A stretch of DNA of 20,401 bases from Butyriboletus loyo (lineage: Eukaryota; Basidiomycota; Agaricomycetes; Boletales; Boletaceae), in contig JBBPSI010000345.1 of NCBI GenBank assembly GCA_038093515.1, positions 1 to 20,401 of the forward strand. The letters are read 5' to 3'. The translations under genes were made by a program, and so were the position numbers. The notes beneath the pieces were generated by a model. That model was not told where the DNA came from. It did not search any database and saw only the letters and a program-made list of their open reading frames with translations. Shown piece after piece: positions 17,551 to 20,401 of this stretch. Position 1 is the stretch's first letter, and every line of letters begins with the position of its first letter.

Positions 17551-17965
17551 TGTTACGCTGGGCACTAACAACTAGAACACTAGGTGGCACTCTGGAGTAG
17601 CTGTGGGACTTGTATGAGACAATGCTCAGACTATGTCTTAGTGCATACACTAAGAGTCTGGAGTGAAAATAATTGCTAGCAGAAGACTGCATAGAACTAG
17701 ATAAGTTACAAGTGTTCTAAGTCTGGGTTTATATACTACAGAGGTCTGCACATAGACCATGACCCAATTGGGTTGTGAGAGTTGTAAAGACTAAAGAGGA
17801 CAGAATACTCTAGAACATTCTGGAGTATGAAAGAAATCATGTCCAAGCATGGGAAGTGGTGACCAAGCAGAACAGTTGAGCTGTTCAAAGAGGACTAGGT
17901 GAAGCCTAGGGGAAAATGGTGGTCCAAATGGTAGAGGAGAAAATAAGTAGTCCACTACCATAACA
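17551..17965 (-). repeat. Gypsy-1 5' LTR
   Basis: A 415-bp LTR homologous to the Gypsy-2 LTRs. On the plus strand it starts TGTTACGCTGGG and ends CCATAACA. It contains an inverse TATATAAA (17728-17735), the RNA-start motif (17693-17702) and the leader hairpin with a TATG loop centre. Confidence 0.93.
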
Positions 17966-18700
17966 ATCACCCTCTCTTTCAACTGCTACAAATTCACTGC
18001 CAAACTCTTGTTTCCTACAGTTCAGCACCCAAACAGAGACAGTGACAATGATGAAGTATATCATTGGGATGATCAGACTTGGAATTAATTCAAACTGAGT
18101 TCTTCATCCTCAGATGACTTCCCTTATGAGAATCCCAGAATGTCAGGAGGACCATCGGGATCAAGCAGATCTACATACAATGACCAAGCCTTATGTAACC
18201 TCTTCACACAATGGCTTAACAAGGATAAAGAGGACAATGTGGCAAAGAAGATTGCTGATCCAGGGGAGTGAGATGGTGATAGATTGAAGTTCCATTATTG
18301 GTGGGCTTTGTTAAAAGTCTGGGTGTCATTCCAGAAGTGGAAAACCAACAAAATCCGAACCATCAAGGTTCTTAGCCATATAAAGGGATATGGGAAGGAT
18401 TTTGTCCAGTTGACACTGGAAGAGTTTGTGGAAGAGGAAGGATGGCTCAATCCTACCAATACAGAATTAGGCACCAAGGATGATATTGCCTAGCCTAGTT
18501 GGAAGGACCTCCAAAAAAGAATACACAATCACTTCCAGATCAACATTCTCTCATACAACACTCTCAAAAGGCTTAGTGCCCTACAACAAGGTCAAGTGCC
18601 CATAGATACCTTTTTGGAGCACTTTAAAATTCTATACAAGCAATTGGAGGCCAAGCTGGGTCATGCTGTAGAGAATATGTATCCTCTAGGTTGCAATTGC
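17966..18700 (+). pseudogene. Decayed gag-like frame of another retroelement
   Basis: One frame is recognisable for about 245 codons, with stops near 18087, 18270 and 18491. Visible features: an acidic/Ser-rich start (RDSDNDEVYHWDD, SSSSSDDF), Trp-rich FHYWWALLKVW, then WKDLQKRIHNHF and RLSALQQGQVPIDTFLEHF. The last segment resembles the end of a retrotransposon Gag domain. Gypsy-1 interrupts it at 17965/17966, since the frame is open up to that junction. No knuckle, protease or RT follows. It is not similar by eye to the Gypsy-1 to -3 Gag. It could be a separate gypsy family or a Gag-derived host sequence. Confidence 0.45.
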
Positions 18701-19177
18701 TCCTCCTTCAGGCAATTCAGCACTCACATGCATCACAAACAATCACTTCACAACTCTCCTCACTTCCTTCCCTCTTCCTTGTCAAGTTCCAATCTATTCT
18801 GGTATTTCTGTGGTCATTAAGATTCTGTGTCAAGGTTCTGTGTGTCTGAAAAGTGTTCGCAGGTAGGTTCCTTTCAATTTGATCTTGTACTTATTATATC
18901 TGTTCAACTTCTATGACATCTGCTATGATTATGTACATTCTGTCAATGATTTCTTTGACATTTATACTTAGTTTCTACTTATCCTTAGTGTTTCAAGTCT
19001 TGGGAAATGCCCAGACTATAAAAAGGTTGTAACTACAACCTACAATACCACTTTTCAACTCTCCTGCCTCTCTGTGCAATCATCTAGTCACTCACCATTC
19101 TTGTTCCTTGATCTTCAAGCAATAGCCAATGGATTCTGACCATCTTCTCACATTTCCATGTCCTCTCCAGTCTGTTC
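18701..19177. other. Non-coding remnant with possible promoter
   Basis: No protein frame stands out. TATAAAAA at 19017-19024 runs into a perfect 18-nt palindrome AGGTTGTAACTACAACCT (19024-19041), and TC-rich sequence follows. It looks like a leftover LTR or leader of the preceding gag-like element, but no second copy is present to prove it. Confidence 0.3.
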
Positions 19178-19428
19178 TGTTACAATTCTTTATTCTTTCC
19201 CGCTTCCCTATGGACTACCTTTTTCTTTCAGGCTTCACCTCCTGTTCCACAAGTGAGTTAACTGTTTCGCTTAGTCATCCAACCCCTATCCAGATGCTAT
19301 TTCATTTCTACTATAGGTCATTCTAGAGTCTCTTCCTCTTTTGTCTGCTTGACTCACCACAACTTAGTCTGACTTGTAGTGACTGGTATGACCTGATGTA
19401 GGCATGATATGTGCACAGGTCCACTCAG

Positions 19429-19472
19429 TATATATACTTAGCACTTCTTAGCCATGTGCTTTATCTAGTTCT
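19429..19472 (+). promoter_or_regulatory. Gypsy-3 LTR promoter and predicted RNA start
   Basis: TATATATA at 19429 and ATCTAGTTCT at 19463-19472 keep the 33-34 nt spacing seen in Gypsy-2. Confidence 0.55.
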
Positions 19473-19604
19473 ATGCAATTCACTTGCTGGCAATTAGCCT
19501 CACTTCCAGACTCTTAGTGTGAGCACTAAGGCATAGTCTGAGATTCCATTCCCAAGAGTCCAGTAGCTACTCCAGAGTGCTAGCTGAAGTCTAGTTGTGC
19601 CACA

Positions 19605-19838
19605 TGTTACATTTGCTTATTTCACACTCTGCATATTTCTAGAGTGTTACCTTAGTCATGATGTCAGCCACATTGTGGCGCATTATTTACTGTTGTTGTA
19701 GTGCTTCGCATGTAGCTCGGAGCTCACTGTCTTTGTCTCTCAGTTTCTGACAGTGAGCTCCAGGTATGTGAAGTTAGTTCTACTTGAATATATAGTTTCT
19801 GACAGTGAGCTCCAGCTGAGAGATTCCAGCTGTTAACA
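19605..19838 (+). repeat. Solo copia LTR
   Basis: A complete 234-bp copy, inverted relative to the LTRs at 1-227 and 4576-4809, with no internal element sequence. The 5-bp duplication CCACA is at 19600-19604 and 19839-19843. It is the product of LTR-LTR recombination after a full insertion. Several differences are CpG to TpG/CpA, so it is older than the full copia copy. Confidence 0.93.
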
Positions 19839-19852
19839 CCACAAGCATAACA

Positions 19853-19865
19853 AAAGAACTAGATC
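19853..19865 (+). other. Gypsy-3 primer-binding site, self-priming type
   Basis: AAAGAACTAGATC directly after the LTR. AGAACTAGAT is the exact 10-nt complement of ATCTAGTTCT at 19463-19472, the best match of the three copies. Confidence 0.65.
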
Positions 19866-19917
19866 TTTCCCTTCACTTCTGCTCTTCAGCAGTAAAGCTG
19901 ATCCTCTCTCACCCACC

Positions 19918-20401
19918 ATTACCACTACAGTCTCTAGACATGTTGGTCGCTCCTTCTGTGTCCCATCCCCTGAATCAGAACACATCGACATTGATCAAGC
20001 TCCACCTGTTGATCCACTGATCCAGGAAGAGCCACAACTCTATGACCAACCCAAAGACCAGGGTCAAGGGCAGGAATTGGAAGGCAATCAGCCTGATGAT
20101 CAGTATGATAGTGATTATCTCAACCATACATCTCACGTCTCTCCTTTTCCATTGCCCCTGCATCACTTCCCTTCCCTCCCAGACAACAACACCAATGAGG
20201 ATAATGTAATGGCCCTGGAAATTAAAGCAGGTGTTCTGGCAGACTTTTCTGGCTGAAATGAAGATGCCATCTGATGGCTTCTCGCCATGCAGGGATATTT
20301 CCTCATAAATCCCTCCACCTTCCCTGACAACCACACAAAGATCATGATGATGCTCAACAAGATGAGTGAAGGAAAAGAAAAGACCTTCTCAGAAGAGTGG
20401 C
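19918..20401 (+). pseudogene. Gypsy-3 gag, N-terminal part (runs off the window)
   Basis: The frame aligns codon by codon with Gypsy-1/2 Gag: RHVGRSF, the acidic DDQYDSDYL region, NEDAI, WLLAM, then NPSTFPDN and KMSEGKEKTF. Two in-frame TGA stops lie before WLLAM (near 20254 and 20269). As in the other copies no in-frame ATG opens the frame, while ATT in CCCACC context is present at 19918-19920. A slightly longer acidic N-terminal region distinguishes it. Confidence 0.75.

Larger units (their letters stand above)
14215..17965 (-). mobile_element. Gypsy-1: 5' part of a minus-strand chromovirus
   Basis: It contains the 5' LTR (17551-17965), PBS, gag and pol up to the RNase H region. It continues at 5660 downward after the Gypsy-2 insertion. 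It is of the same family as Gypsy-2 by protein and LTR similarity but is an older, decayed copy; its 3' end lies left of the window, beyond the copia insertion. Confidence 0.95.
19178..19852 (+). repeat. Gypsy-3 5' LTR (interrupted)
   Basis: TGTTACAATT...GCATAACA; about 436 bp without the solo LTR and one duplication copy. It aligns to the Gypsy-2 LTR over the TATA region, RNA start, hairpin (loop TGAG) and 3' end. Confidence 0.85.
19178..20401 (+). mobile_element. Gypsy-3: 5' end of a diverged chromovirus copy
   Basis: The 5' LTR (19178-19852, split by a solo copia LTR), PBS and start of gag share the plan and motifs of Gypsy-1/2 with clear divergence. It runs off the right edge, so its 3' LTR and target duplication cannot be seen. 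Confidence 0.88.

Noticed and set aside
19024..19041. Perfect palindrome after a TATA-like site as a terminator or regulatory RNA
   Set aside because: It is a single copy with no second LTR, U-tract or conserved partner; it is only mentioned as part of a remnant.

Overview
The window is almost entirely transposable-element DNA from a eukaryote. A filamentous fungus, most likely a basidiomycete, is the best guess. The supporting signs are Tf1/sushi-type chromoviruses with what looks like a self-priming site, a Ty1/copia element whose primer-binding site matches a fungal initiator tRNA-Met, and a Tc1-like element with ~200-bp inverted repeats. No convincing single-copy host gene, rRNA, tRNA gene or CRISPR array was seen.

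Layout. (1) 1-4809, minus strand: a young, nearly complete Ty1/copia element. Its 3' LTR is clipped by the window edge, it has one Gag-Pol frame broken by a single UGA, and its LTRs differ at about 3 of ~227 positions. (2) It sits in the integrase gene of an older minus-strand chromovirus (Gypsy-1). Pieces of Gypsy-1 lie at 4810-5660 and 14215-17965. (3) Between them is a related plus-strand chromovirus (Gypsy-2, 5661-14214) with 413-bp LTRs (about 17 differences) and a perfect 5-bp target duplication, GGTCC. (4) Gypsy-2 itself carries a dead Tc1/mariner element (11654-13224). (5) 17966-~18700 is a decayed gag-like frame of another retroelement, followed by ~480 bp of probable non-coding remnant. 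(6) From 19178 a third, more diverged chromovirus (Gypsy-3) starts and runs off the right edge. Its 5' LTR is split by a solo copia LTR with target duplication CCACA.

How the parts work. The chromoviruses share one plan. A TATA-driven LTR transcript appears to begin at ATCTAGTTCT and could fold onto the matching PBS to prime itself. Next comes a hairpin in the leader, then a gag frame without an obvious AUG, then a gag/pol overlap with a conserved GGATTTT slip site just before the gag stop, and then pol (protease, RT, RNase H, integrase, GPY/F, chromodomain).

The most unusual part is downstream of pol in Gypsy-2. One nucleotide after the pol stop, an extra reading frame (ORF3) begins. When the Tc1 insertion is ignored it continues in the same frame to three CCHC zinc knuckles just before the polypurine tract. 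All copies in the window carry inactivating changes.
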